DNA of 10,317 nt from Propionibacteriaceae bacterium (GCA_020438595.1 JAGQUI010000066.1:1-10317), one strand, 5' to 3'. Counted from the stretch's first letter, positions 1 through 6,641 are shown. The notes: generated by a model not told the origin, from the letters alone. Program-made: numbers and translations.

Positions 1-544
1 ACCGGACGGTGCGCGACGCGGCGGCCTCGACGCGGTCGATCACGTCCGACATCCGGCCGAAGTGGGCCAGGTGCCCGATCCAGCCCAGCAGGGTGACCAC
101 GATGATCACGATCACGGCCAGGGTGCCGAGGAACAGCAGCGTGACGCCCTGCTCGGTGTAGTAGCCGGTGGACAGGGCCGCGATGCCGACGATCGCGAAC
201 GCGAACGAGCCCACGAACGTCGACAGGGCGTTCTGCGAGGTCGGGTCGTCCACCAGCAACTGGGTCGCACGAGGGGTCGCGTTCGTGGTGGCCGAGCCGT
301 ACGCCGACACCATCGCGGTCAGCGAGAACGTGGTCACCGCCAGCATCGAGGAGGCCAGGATCTGCAGGATCTCGTCCACCGAGCCCTGGCCGAGGTTCAC
401 GCCCGAGAGTTCTGGCAGCAGCCCGCCCAGAGAGCCGGCGAGCAGCGCCAACAACACTGCGGCTACGGTGAACACCGCAGCCCGGAACCAGATCCGGCGC
501 AGCAGTCGCGACCAGAACACCCTCCAGCGGCTGCCTCGATGCAT
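1..544 (-). CDS. DUF2254-type predicted membrane protein (N-terminal part, cut by window edge)
   Basis: The reading frame is open from an ATG at 544 to the left window edge, giving 181 codons of the N-terminal part. The protein starts with a basic stretch (MHRGSRWRVFWSRLLRRIW), followed by a hydrophobic segment at about residues 20-42. The block SMLAVTTFSLTAMVSAYGSA at about residues 67-86, and the following ATPRATQLLVDD, are the part I recognise from DUF2254 membrane proteins. Two more hydrophobic segments follow at roughly 105-125 and 130-150, the second rich in V and I. The function of the family is unknown to me. The gene lies 38 nt after the LysE-type gene on the same strand and may be co-transcribed, but a separate promoter-like sequence precedes it. 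No Shine-Dalgarno sequence is visible before the ATG. The family call is recognition by eye. Confidence 0.85.
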   Translation of the reverse strand, partial: MHRGSRWRVFWSRLLRRIWFRAAVFTVAAVLLALLAGSLGGLLPELSGVNLGQGSVDEILQILASSMLAVTTFSLTAMVSAYGSATTNATPRATQLLVDDPTSQNALSTFVGSFAFAIVGIAALSTGYYTEQGVTLLFLGTLAVIVIIVVTLLGWIGHLAHFGRMSDVIDRVEAAASRTVR

Positions 545-553
545 ACCGGGACG

Positions 554-578
554 TTACCCGTGTGCGCCGCGTGGCAAC
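554..578 (-). promoter_or_regulatory. weak SigB/SigF-type promoter candidate before the DUF2254 gene
   Basis: Read on the minus strand, GTTG (578-575) is followed after 15 nt by GGGTAA (559-554). This resembles the GTTT-N14-17-GGGTAT pattern of SigB/SigF-class promoters, with one mismatch in each box. Initiation about 7 nt downstream would fall only a few bases before the ATG at 544, giving a nearly leaderless transcript, which would fit the absent Shine-Dalgarno sequence. This is a weak match; chance is a real alternative. Confidence 0.28.
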
Positions 579-582
579 AGCG

Positions 583-1191
583 TCAGCGGTGCGCGGCGGC
601 CAGTTGCACGCCGATGCCGAGGTAGCCCAGCGCGAACGTCCGCTGTACCCGGCGGACGAGCCGTGGCCGCTCGATGAAGTGGCGGCGCAGGTAGCTGGAG
701 GCCAGCCCGTAGCCCGCGAACACCACGAGGGTGAGCGCCATGAACACCCCGCTGAGCGCCAGCATGTCGCGCAGCCCGTCCGCGCCCGGCGTGACGAACT
801 GCGGCAGGAACGCGAAGAAGAACAGGGTCAGCTTCGGGTTCAGCAGGTTGGCCAGGATCGCGTTCCCGATCGTGCGCAGAGTGGACGTGCGGGGCGCGGC
901 CTCGTCCACGCTGAGCAGGCCGGTGCTGCGCCACGTCGACCACGCCATGTAGACCAGGTAGGCGACGCCGGCGTACTTGAGCACGTCGAACGCGATGCCG
1001 CCGAGTTGCAGCAGGGCCGCGGTGCCGGTGATCGCCGCGACCAGGTGCGGCACGATGCCCAGGGTGCAGCCGAACGCGGTCACGACGGCCAGCTTGCGTC
1101 CGCCGCGCAGGCCGGCGGCGATGGTCAGGATCGCGCCCGTGCCCGGGGTGGCGATGATCGCCAGCGAGGTGATCAGGAACGCCCAGCTCAT
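583..1191 (-). CDS. LysE/RhtB-family amino-acid exporter
   Basis: A 202-residue inner-membrane protein of the LysE/RhtB translocator superfamily, members of which export amino acids or related small molecules; the substrate cannot be read from sequence. The N-terminal signature is clear: first membrane segment, then TPGTGAILTIAAGLRGGRK, matching the family's TPGP...G...GRR pattern, followed by AFGCTLGI. About six hydrophobic segments are seen, including ILANLLNPKLTLFFFAFLP near the middle, another typical family block. I place the start at the ATG at 1191 because GGAG (1201-1198) lies 6 nt before it. An in-frame ATG at 1203 would add MEPR and has no such site. The length is normal. It sits 64 nt after the small hypothetical gene and 38 nt before the DUF2254 gene, all on one strand. 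Confidence 0.92.
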   Translation of the reverse strand: MSWAFLITSLAIIATPGTGAILTIAAGLRGGRKLAVVTAFGCTLGIVPHLVAAITGTAALLQLGGIAFDVLKYAGVAYLVYMAWSTWRSTGLLSVDEAAPRTSTLRTIGNAILANLLNPKLTLFFFAFLPQFVTPGADGLRDMLALSGVFMALTLVVFAGYGLASSYLRRHFIERPRLVRRVQRTFALGYLGIGVQLAAAHR

Positions 1192-1255
1192 CCGTGGCTC
1201 CATCCGTCGGGTGTGCTCACCCTGCCAGCCGGAGGCGTTGGCGGCAGTCGTCCCG

Positions 1256-1495
1256 TCAGCCGGTCGGCCGGACCTGGTCGGCCGGCGACTCGGGCTGCAG
1301 CGTCCGGGTGAGCTCGCCGACCAGCGCGGCGACGTCCCCGGGGTCCAGGCGGACGGTGGCCAGGCAGGTGCCGTCCTGCCAGACCGACAGCACGACCCGG
1401 TCCGACTCCCGGTGCTGGGCGATCCGCAGGCTTCGACCCGACCGGTCCCGACTGGTCAGCGTGGCCCCGTGACGGGGCAGGGGCGACACCGTCAT
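1256..1495 (-). CDS. small conserved-type hypothetical protein (79 aa)
   Basis: A 79-residue soluble protein without membrane segments or cysteine clusters (one Cys). The central stretch, VVLSVWQDGTCLATVRLDP, then a D-V-A-A-L-V segment and a short amphipathic helix, has the feel of small actinobacterial hypotheticals with a VxLSxWRDGxCxGTxxL-like strand pair followed by a helix. I recognise the pattern but know of no function. The start is the ATG at 1495; no convincing ribosome binding site precedes it, so the start is uncertain. It lies 38 nt after the AEC transporter gene and before the LysE-type gene on the same strand, so it may ride in the same transcript. Overlapping longer frames on both strands look like GC-bias shadows. 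Confidence 0.65.
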   Translation of the reverse strand: MTVSPLPRHGATLTSRDRSGRSLRIAQHRESDRVVLSVWQDGTCLATVRLDPGDVAALVGELTRTLQPESPADQVRPTG

Positions 1496-1533
1496 GGTTC
1501 AAGGATCGCACCGCGTCCACAGGCGGGAAAGGC

Positions 1534-2481
1534 TCAGGCGCTACCCAGGAGGACGTAGCTGACGAACACGGCCACGCTGGCCACCGAGTAGAGCGAGAGC
1601 ACGTTGTTCGTGTACTCGAGGTCGGCCCGGCGGTCCTGCGCGATGAACAGCGGCACGATGAAGGGCGGCGGCAGCACCATCAGGGTGAACACGGCGTGCG
1701 CGTAGATCATCGGCAGCCCGAGCACACCGACGAACAGCAGGCGTCCGATCAGCAGGGCGAGCACGACCACGACGACCATGCGGGTGCCGACCAGCGGGAG
1801 CGCCTGGCGCACGCCGCGCAGGGTGAGCCGGGAGCCGTAGCCCACGATCAGCAGCACGAGCGGCACGATCACGGCCGCGAGGTACTTCAGAGTAGTACCG
1901 AGCGCCGTTCCGAGGACGCCGCGACTGAGCAGGTCTCCGAGGCCGGCGGCGTTGAGGACCAGGCCGAGCAGGATCGCGAGGATAGTGGGCGAGGTGGCCA
2001 GGCTCCGGGCCGTCTGCGCGACGGTCTGGCGGCTGTGCGCGGTCGCACGCAGCAGGGTGACGAAGATGAACCAGATGAACAGCTCATGGCCGAGGGCGAG
2101 CACGCCGAGCGCGGGCAGCTGGTCGCTGCCGTACACCGCGGCGAACAGGGCGAAACCGAGCATGCCGAGCTCGAAGCCGGTGAACAGGAACGGGGCGTAC
2201 GGCGAGCCGTTGGTGAGCCGACGGAACAGGTACCCCAGCCCGAGCAGGCCCAGGCAGACGGCGAAGACGGTCACCACCACCCAGGCGTGCTCGGGCGCGA
2301 ACTTCGTGGTCAGGAAGGTGGTGAACAGCACCGCCGGCAGCGACACGGAGACGATCAGCTGCTTCAGGCCGGCGACCGTTGTGTCGTTGAGCACCCCGAG
2401 CGGACGCAGCAGCACGCCGAGCCCGATCAGGGCGAGCACGGGCAGCACGCTGCCGAGGACGTCGGTCAGGTCGGGCGACAT
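1534..2481 (-). CDS. AEC-family (auxin efflux carrier / malate permease-like) transporter
   Basis: A 315-residue integral membrane protein with about ten hydrophobic segments. The start (LGSVLPVLALIGLGVLLRPL), the segment VSLPAVLFTTFL near residues 46-57, and the two-halves layout separated by a hydrophilic linker (ATAHSRQTVAQTARSLA) around residues 147-163 match the AEC membrane transporters. The second half includes SPTILAILLGLVLN, typical of the repeat in this family. Bacterial members include malate and other organic-acid permeases; the substrate here is unknown. The ATG at 2481 lacks a strong Shine-Dalgarno sequence (only GGAAAG about 14 nt upstream). It appears to be the first gene of the minus-strand run. 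Its upstream region is the repeat-rich interval 2482-2859, so its promoter must lie in or near those repeats. Confidence 0.88.
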   Translation of the reverse strand: MSPDLTDVLGSVLPVLALIGLGVLLRPLGVLNDTTVAGLKQLIVSVSLPAVLFTTFLTTKFAPEHAWVVVTVFAVCLGLLGLGYLFRRLTNGSPYAPFLFTGFELGMLGFALFAAVYGSDQLPALGVLALGHELFIWFIFVTLLRATAHSRQTVAQTARSLATSPTILAILLGLVLNAAGLGDLLSRGVLGTALGTTLKYLAAVIVPLVLLIVGYGSRLTLRGVRQALPLVGTRMVVVVVLALLIGRLLFVGVLGLPMIYAHAVFTLMVLPPPFIVPLFIAQDRRADLEYTNNVLSLYSVASVAVFVSYVLLGSA

Positions 2482-2560
2482 GAAGGTGTGGCTGCTTTCC
2501 GCCGGCCCGCCGGTGGGACGGCGGTCGTAGCGTAGCGACCCGCCTGCGCGTCCCGGACGG

Positions 2561-2624
2561 GGTGGACCGAGTGGGGAACCGTCCCCGAGGACCAGGTTGG
2601 GGACGGTTCCTCACTCGGTCCACC
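2561..2624. repeat. long inverted repeat (26-nt arms, 12-nt loop) containing the GGGGACGG core
   Basis: Arms at 2561-2586 and 2599-2624 are complementary at 25 of 26 positions; the single mismatch becomes a G-U pair in plus-strand RNA. The inner 12 nt of each arm carry the repeat word GGGGACGGTTCC or its complement, and the outer part adds GGTGGACCGAGTG. The loop is 2587-2598. It lies between the divergent AEC and ACT genes, so it is not placed as a simple terminator for either. It could form a cruciform or a strong RNA hairpin. Confidence 0.9.
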
Positions 2625-2660
2625 CGCGGACGCCGGCCGTTCGGCCCGGTGTCCGGGAAC

Positions 2661-2833
2661 GGGGACGGTTCCTTTCCGGTTCAGGTCCTCCCTTGTCAGA
2701 AGGCTGAACCAGAAGGGAACCGTCCCCGCGAACCGGAATGGGGACGGTTCTTGCGAACCGGAATGGGGACGGTTCTTGCGAACCGGAAAGGAACCGTCCC
2801 CGCGAACGACGGGGGACGGTTCCTATCCGGTTC
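2661..2833. repeat. cluster of direct and inverted copies of the GGGGACGGTTC repeat
   Basis: The cluster contains 22-nt units in both orientations: forward at 2661-2682 and 2812-2833 and reverse at 2706-2727 and 2780-2801. The forward unit begins GGGGACGGTTCC and ends CCGGTTC; copies differ at up to a few positions. 2780-2801 is the exact reverse complement of 2661-2682. Within a unit the word CGGTTC occurs twice with an 11-nt period. The cluster fills most of the space between the divergent AEC and ACT genes and ends 26 nt before the ACT start codon. No gene is evident within 2482-2859; frames crossing it encode only the repeats. Confidence 0.9.
2728..2801. repeat. 25-bp perfect tandem repeat plus a diverged third unit
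   Basis: 2728-2752 and 2753-2777 are identical 25-bp units starting GCGAACCGGAATGGGG. A third unit at 2778-2801 begins the same way (GCGAACCGGAA) but continues as the inverted GGAACCGTCCCC form. Each of the first two units holds GAACCG and CGGTTC separated by 9 nt, so each can fold into a small hairpin. Confidence 0.9.
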
Positions 2834-2859
2834 ACCGGAGGGAGCGCGCGGCCGGTAGC

Positions 2860-3390
2860 ATGCCGGACGTGTCGAACCTCGTCCTCACCGTTGTCGGCGA
2901 CGATCGCGCCGGACTCGTCGCGGCGCTCGCCGACGTGGTCACCGCCCACGGCGGCAACTGGGAGCACGGCCAGCTCGCCGAACTCGCCGGCACCTTCGCG
3001 GGGATCGTCGTCGTCTCCGTGCCCGACGACCGCGCGTCCGACCTCGTCGCCGCGCTCGACCAGCTGGACGGCCTGCTGAAGGTCACCGCGCACCCCGGCG
3101 GCGACGAACCGGCCGCCGCAACCCCCCGCGAGATCAGCGTGGACGTGCTCGGCAACGACCACCCCGGCATCATCCGCGACATCTCGGCCGTGCTCAGCCG
3201 GCACGGGGTCAGCATCGAGAACCTCAGCAGCGAGTCCCGCGACGCCCCGATGTCGGGCGGGCGGCTGTTCGAGGCGCAGGTGCTCGCCCGCGTCCCCGAC
3301 GGCGCCGACCCGGCCGCGATCAAGGCCGACCTCGAAAAACTCGCCACCGAACTGCTCGTCGACATCACGCTCGGCGACGTCACCGACTGA
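2860..3390 (+). CDS. double ACT-domain regulatory protein, GcvR-like
   Basis: A 176-residue soluble protein made of two ACT domains. The first spans about residues 5-75 and has the ligand-loop motif VVGDDRAGLV. The second spans about 91-171 and has VLGNDHPGIIRDISAVL, followed by GVSIENLSSE. This paired-ACT layout and length match GcvR-type proteins (E. coli GcvR, the glycine cleavage repressor, is about 190 residues), which bind glycine or other amino acids through ACT interfaces. There is no DNA-binding domain, so any regulatory role would go through a partner; no gcv gene is in view and GcvR function is not shown. The ATG at 2860 is chosen because upstream in-frame codons fall in the repeats; GGAGGGAG at 2837-2844 is a somewhat distant ribosome binding site (15 nt). 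A hairpin follows the stop codon. Confidence 0.88.
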   Translation: MPDVSNLVLTVVGDDRAGLVAALADVVTAHGGNWEHGQLAELAGTFAGIVVVSVPDDRASDLVAALDQLDGLLKVTAHPGGDEPAAATPREISVDVLGNDHPGIIRDISAVLSRHGVSIENLSSESRDAPMSGGRLFEAQVLARVPDGADPAAIKADLEKLATELLVDITLGDVTD

Positions 3391-3396
3391 ACGCGA

Positions 3397-3432
3397 CCCT
3401 GCGCCCGGAGCCGGAAGGCTTCGGACGCAGGG
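3397..3432. terminator. hairpin terminator between convergent ACT and GPGG genes
   Basis: Arms 3397-3412 and 3417-3432 pair over 16 positions with one C-A mismatch and one G-U pair, closed by a GGAA tetraloop. It begins 6 nt after the ACT gene's stop codon and lies before the end of the converging small-gene operon, so it may serve both strands. No T-run follows, as is common for actinobacterial terminators. Confidence 0.75.
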
Positions 3433-3482
3433 CCGTGGTGTCCCCGGTCAGGGGTGGAAAGCGTGGCGCGACCGGGCGGCGC

Positions 3483-3632
3483 TCAGTGGACGTTGAAGAT
3501 GCTCACCCCGCCGGGGCCGACCAGCAGCCCGACGACGATCAACACGATCCCCCACAGGACCTGCTTGCGGATGATCGCGAAGATGCCCGACACGACCAGA
3601 ACGGCCGCCAGGATCCAGAGCAGAAAAGCCAT
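3483..3632 (-). CDS. GPGG-motif small membrane protein (49 aa)
   Basis: A 49-residue peptide consisting of two hydrophobic segments: residues 2-20 (start MAFLLWILAAVLVVSGIF) and 26-39. A short basic turn (IRKQ) joins them, and the peptide ends in VGPGGVSIFNVH. The GPGG motif followed by a short C-terminal tail is the mark of a small actinobacterial membrane-protein family of unknown function. The ATG at 3632 has an excellent ribosome binding site, AGGAGGT (3643-3637), which settles the start. It follows the csbD-like gene by 26 nt on the same strand and is probably co-transcribed with it, so it may share its stress-type promoter. The plus-strand frames overlapping it are shadows. Confidence 0.88.
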   Translation of the reverse strand: MAFLLWILAAVLVVSGIFAIIRKQVLWGIVLIVVGLLVGPGGVSIFNVH

Positions 3633-3658
3633 TGAGACCTCCTCGGTCACACAGTTGA

Positions 3659-3829
3659 TTACTTGAAGGCGTCCTTGATGTCCTCGGCCGCCTGCTTGAC
3701 GTTCGCCCCGGCCTGGTCGAGCTTGCCCTCGGCCTCCGTCTCCGGGTCGTTCGTCGCCTTGCCCCAGCCTTCCTTCACCTTGCCCTTGGCCTCCTGGGCG
3801 GCGTTCTTGACCTTGTCGTCGATACCCAT
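3659..3829 (-). CDS. CsbD-family stress protein (56 aa)
   Basis: A 56-residue, highly charged, probably helical soluble protein starting MGIDDKVKNAAQEAKGKVKE and ending AAEDIKDAFK. The KGKVKEGWGK motif and the second half-repeat (AEGKLDQAGANVKQAAEDIK) match the CsbD family; in Bacillus subtilis csbD belongs to the SigB general stress regulon. The molecular role of the family is unknown. The ATG at 3829 is preceded by AAGGAGGAA (about 3842-3834), a strong ribosome binding site. A longer frame starting upstream would run back through the promoter and is rejected. A SigB/SigF-type promoter match lies about 38 nt upstream. The GPGG membrane-peptide gene follows 26 nt downstream. Confidence 0.95.
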   Translation of the reverse strand: MGIDDKVKNAAQEAKGKVKEGWGKATNDPETEAEGKLDQAGANVKQAAEDIKDAFK

Positions 3830-3866
3830 GGATTCCTCCTTCCGGTTCGGGTTGTGCATGATTGGC

Positions 3867-3892
3867 TTACCCGGCGCGAAGGAGCCCGAAAC
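3867..3892 (-). promoter_or_regulatory. SigB/SigF-type promoter for the csbD-GPGG operon
   Basis: On the minus strand GTTT (3892-3889) is followed after 16 nt by GGGTAA (3872-3867), close to the SigB/SigF consensus GTTT-N14-17-GGGTAT. Initiation about 7 nt further on would give a leader of about 30 nt that contains the csbD ribosome binding site. The family of the downstream gene supports the match. The sigma gene at 6971-7774 is a natural candidate for the factor that uses it. Confidence 0.65.
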
Positions 3893-3919
3893 ATGAGCAG
3901 CGTGGTGCGCGGTGAGTGA
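3893..3919 (+). other. 8-codon upstream ORF overlapping the kinase start
   Basis: ATG at 3893 opens a frame reading MSSVVRGE and stopping at TGA 3917-3919. It has a good ribosome binding site, AAGGAG (3879-3884), 8 nt before the ATG. The GTG start of the kinase gene (3912) lies inside this frame, shifted by one base, with no Shine-Dalgarno sequence of its own. The layout fits translational coupling, in which ribosomes ending at 3919 restart at 3912. Whether the peptide is made is unknown. Confidence 0.4.
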
Positions 3920-6620
3920 GGACGCACGGTCGGACGCCGCCGGGCTCCGGCTCGGCATCCTGGCCCGGCTCGCCGATGCGGTGGCACTCGCCGAGACCCT
4001 GCGCGAGGTCGGGGAGCGCGGCATCGCGGTGCTGCGGCAGAACGACGTCGACCACCCCGCGGTGTGGCTGCTCGGCGTGGGCGGGGAGGGCCTCGTCGAG
4101 AACGGCGACGTGCCGTCCACCTCGGCCCAGGCCGTCCACGCCGCCGACGCGCGCGCGCTGGCCCGGGCCGCGGCTGGCTCGGGACGCCACGAGGTGCACC
4201 CGCTCGCCGGGTCCGCCGCCGGACTCGCCGAACTGCAGGCCCAGCCGGTGGTCGAGCCCGGGCAGGACGCACCGTCCCTGGTGCTGGTGGTCGGGCTGGA
4301 ACAGCGGCTCGGGGCGGACGCGGAGTTCGCCGACTACCTCGAGGTGGCCGCCGCCCTGCTCGGCGCCGGGTTCAGCGGACGCCGCGAGCTCGCCGTCGTC
4401 CGGCAGCAGTCCGAGACCCTCCGGGAACTGGACGTGGCGAAGTCGGCCTTCCTCGCCAACGTCAGCCACGAGCTGCGCACGCCGCTCGCGCTGATCGCCG
4501 CGCCGCTGGCCGACGTGCTCGCCGCACCCGCCGACGAGGTCCCCGAGCGCCTCCGGGAGCGGCTCGCCACCGTGCGCGGCAACGTCGTCCGGCTCACCCG
4601 GATGGTCGACGCCATGCTCGACTTCAGCCGGATGGAGGCCGGCCGGATCACCCCGAACCTGGTCGAGCTCGACGTCGCGGCCCTGCTCGCCGCGCTGGCC
4701 GCGTCGTTCGGCCCGGCGATCGAGCGGGCCGGCCTGCGGTTCGGCACCGAGCTGCACGAGCTGCCCCGTCCCGCGCTGCTCGACCGCGACATCGTCGAGC
4801 GAATCGTGCTGAACCTGCTCTCCAACGCGCTGAAGTACACCCCGCGCGGCTCGGTCGACCTCGCGCTGCACCCCGTGCGCGGCGGTTTCGAGGTGAGCGT
4901 CGCCGACAGCGGCATCGGCATCGCCGTCCGCGACCAGGACCGGGTCTTCGCCCGGTTCGAGCAGTTGCCCCGGCACGCGCAGGCGCGCAGCACCGAGGGC
5001 GCCGGGATCGGGCTCGCCATGGTGCGCGAGCTGTCCCGGCTGCTCGGCGGCGACGTCGACCTGCGCTCCGCGCCCGGTCGCGGCAGCACCTTCACCGTCC
5101 GGCTGCCGTACGTGCCGCCGCAGGCCAGGGACGCGGTCGAGGGCACGCGCTCGATCACCCCCCGCGGGGCGGAGGCGTTCCTCGCCGACGTGGAGGCGTG
5201 GGAGGCCGCGGGGCGGCCGGAGCCGTTGGCGGAAGCCGCGCCGGGCGAGCGTCCACGGCTGCTCGTGGTCGAGGACAGCGCCGACCTCTCCCGCTACCTG
5301 GCCGAGGTGCTCGCCGACGACTACGAGGTGGAGTTCGCCGGCGACGGGCTGCAGGCGCTCGCGGCGGCCCGCGCGCGGCGTCCGGACGCGGTGCTCTCCG
5401 ACGTGATGATGCCGGGGCTGGACGGTTTCGGGCTGGTCGCGGAGGTCCGGGCCGACCCGCTGCTGCGCGACCTGCCGGTGCTGCTGCTGTCGGCCCGCGC
5501 CGGGCAGGACGCGGCCGCCGCCGGGCTGGAGCACGGCGCGGACGACTACCTGGTCAAGCCGTTCGACGTGGCCGACCTGCGGGCGCGCCTGGCCAGCAAC
5601 ATCCTGCGGGCGGCGGAACGCAGCGCGGAGGGGGCGTGGCGCCGCGCCGTGCTGTCGTCGCTGCACGAGGCGGTGGTGCTGCGCGATCCCGACGGCCGGG
5701 TGACCGAGTTGAATGCCGCGTTCACCCGCCTGCTCGGCTGGAGCATGGACGACGGGCCGTTCACCCCGCCGTACCCCTGGTGGCCCGATCCGGCGGACGA
5801 CCCGGGCGGCGTCGAGCGCATCGAGGCCGCGGCCCGGGAGCTGGCGCTCGGCCGTGCCCTGGAGGGCGACTTCCCGATGCGGCACCGGGACGGACGCACG
5901 GTCTGGGTGCGGGCCGCGGGCGGGGTGGTGGACGTCCCCGGGCGCGGCCAGACGGCGGTGCTGACGACGTTCTGGGACGTGACCCGCGAGCACGCGGCGC
6001 AGGACCGCCGGCAGGAGGCCGCCCGGATCACCGCGGACTTCGCGACCGCGGACGCCCTCGACCACGTCGTCGGCGTGGCCGTGGACGGCCTGCACGCGCT
6101 CTTCAACGGTGACTCCACGGTCCAGGTCGCCGGACCGGGGGTGGTGCAGACCTTCACGGCGTCCGGGCCGATCGAGGTGGACCTGCTGCCCGAGGCGATC
6201 GCGCAGCGACTGACCGGGACGGACGAGGACGAACCGCCCCCCGAGGAGCCGGTGGACGGGATCCTGCTGGTGCCGCCGAGCGCTGCCAGCGGTACCCGCG
6301 CCTGGGTGCAGTTCAGCCAGCCGCGCGTGGTGAGCACGGACGAGCAGATCGTCGCGGACATGCTCGCCCAGGCGTTCGCGCTGGCCGTCGACCGGGTCCT
6401 GGCCGTCGGCGAACTGGCCGACAAGCAGGTGAACCTGGAGAAGGCGATCGAGAGCCACCGGATGATCGGGCAGGCCGTCGGCGTCCTTGTCGAGAGGCAC
6501 CGGCTGACGCCCAGCGAGGCCTTCCAGCAGCTGCGCCGCGCGTCCCAGGACCGCAACGTCCGGCTCCGCGAGATCGCCCAGCGCGTCCTGGAGACCGGCC
6601 TCGACCCCGTCGACGCCTGA
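3912..6620 (+). CDS. hybrid histidine kinase / receiver / PAS / GAF-like / ANTAR signalling protein (902 aa)
   Basis: A single uninterrupted 902-residue chain. Residues 1-170 form a soluble sensor-like region, perhaps a degenerate GAF domain. The DHp helix pair holds the phosphoacceptor in NVSHELRTPLALI (His186). The ATPase domain has the N box (NLLSNALKYT, Asn305), the G1 box DSGIGI (Asp332) and the G2 box GAGIGLAM (Gly363). The receiver domain at about 448-565 has E454/D455, phosphoacceptor Asp497 (SDVMMPG), Ser527 and Lys549. A PAS-like domain follows at about 576-700, then a GAF-like region to about 830. An ANTAR domain at about 839-897 contains SHRMIGQAVGVLVERH, EAFQQLRRAS and NVRLREIA. 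ANTAR domains bind RNA and usually act as antiterminators. No membrane segment is visible, so it is cytoplasmic. The first possible start is GTG 3912, because an in-frame TGA lies at 3894. It is divergent from csbD, with only 82 nt between starts. Confidence 0.93.
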   Translation: MSEDARSDAAGLRLGILARLADAVALAETLREVGERGIAVLRQNDVDHPAVWLLGVGGEGLVENGDVPSTSAQAVHAADARALARAAAGSGRHEVHPLAGSAAGLAELQAQPVVEPGQDAPSLVLVVGLEQRLGADAEFADYLEVAAALLGAGFSGRRELAVVRQQSETLRELDVAKSAFLANVSHELRTPLALIAAPLADVLAAPADEVPERLRERLATVRGNVVRLTRMVDAMLDFSRMEAGRITPNLVELDVAALLAALAASFGPAIERAGLRFGTELHELPRPALLDRDIVERIVLNLLSNALKYTPRGSVDLALHPVRGGFEVSVADSGIGIAVRDQDRVFARFEQLPRHAQARSTEGAGIGLAMVRELSRLLGGDVDLRSAPGRGSTFTVRLPYVPPQARDAVEGTRSITPRGAEAFLADVEAWEAAGRPEPLAEAAPGERPRLLVVEDSADLSRYLAEVLADDYEVEFAGDGLQALAAARARRPDAVLSDVMMPGLDGFGLVAEVRADPLLRDLPVLLLSARAGQDAAAAGLEHGADDYLVKPFDVADLRARLASNILRAAERSAEGAWRRAVLSSLHEAVVLRDPDGRVTELNAAFTRLLGWSMDDGPFTPPYPWWPDPADDPGGVERIEAAARELALGRALEGDFPMRHRDGRTVWVRAAGGVVDVPGRGQTAVLTTFWDVTREHAAQDRRQEAARITADFATADALDHVVGVAVDGLHALFNGDSTVQVAGPGVVQTFTASGPIEVDLLPEAIAQRLTGTDEDEPPPEEPVDGILLVPPSAASGTRAWVQFSQPRVVSTDEQIVADMLAQAFALAVDRVLAVGELADKQVNLEKAIESHRMIGQAVGVLVERHRLTPSEAFQQLRRASQDRNVRLREIAQRVLETGLDPVDA

Positions 6621-6641
6621 TCGCGTCAGCCCGAACCGACC

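Noticed and set aside
562..1311. Long plus-strand frame across the LysE-type gene
   Set aside because: Antisense shadow; the minus-strand product has the full LysE-family signature and membrane segments.
1541..1567. GTTC-N17-GGGTAG on the minus strand as a promoter for the small hypothetical gene
   Set aside because: Both boxes deviate and it lies inside the AEC coding end; too weak to list.
2661..2833. CRISPR array
   Set aside because: Repeats occur in both orientations, with no regular unique spacers of 30-40 nt and no cas genes nearby.
2562..2858. A 98-codon plus-strand frame made of repeated GNRPR/GRFL-like peptides
   Set aside because: It only translates the intergenic repeats, and comparable frames exist on the other strand across the palindrome. 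No ribosome binding site or known domain supports it.
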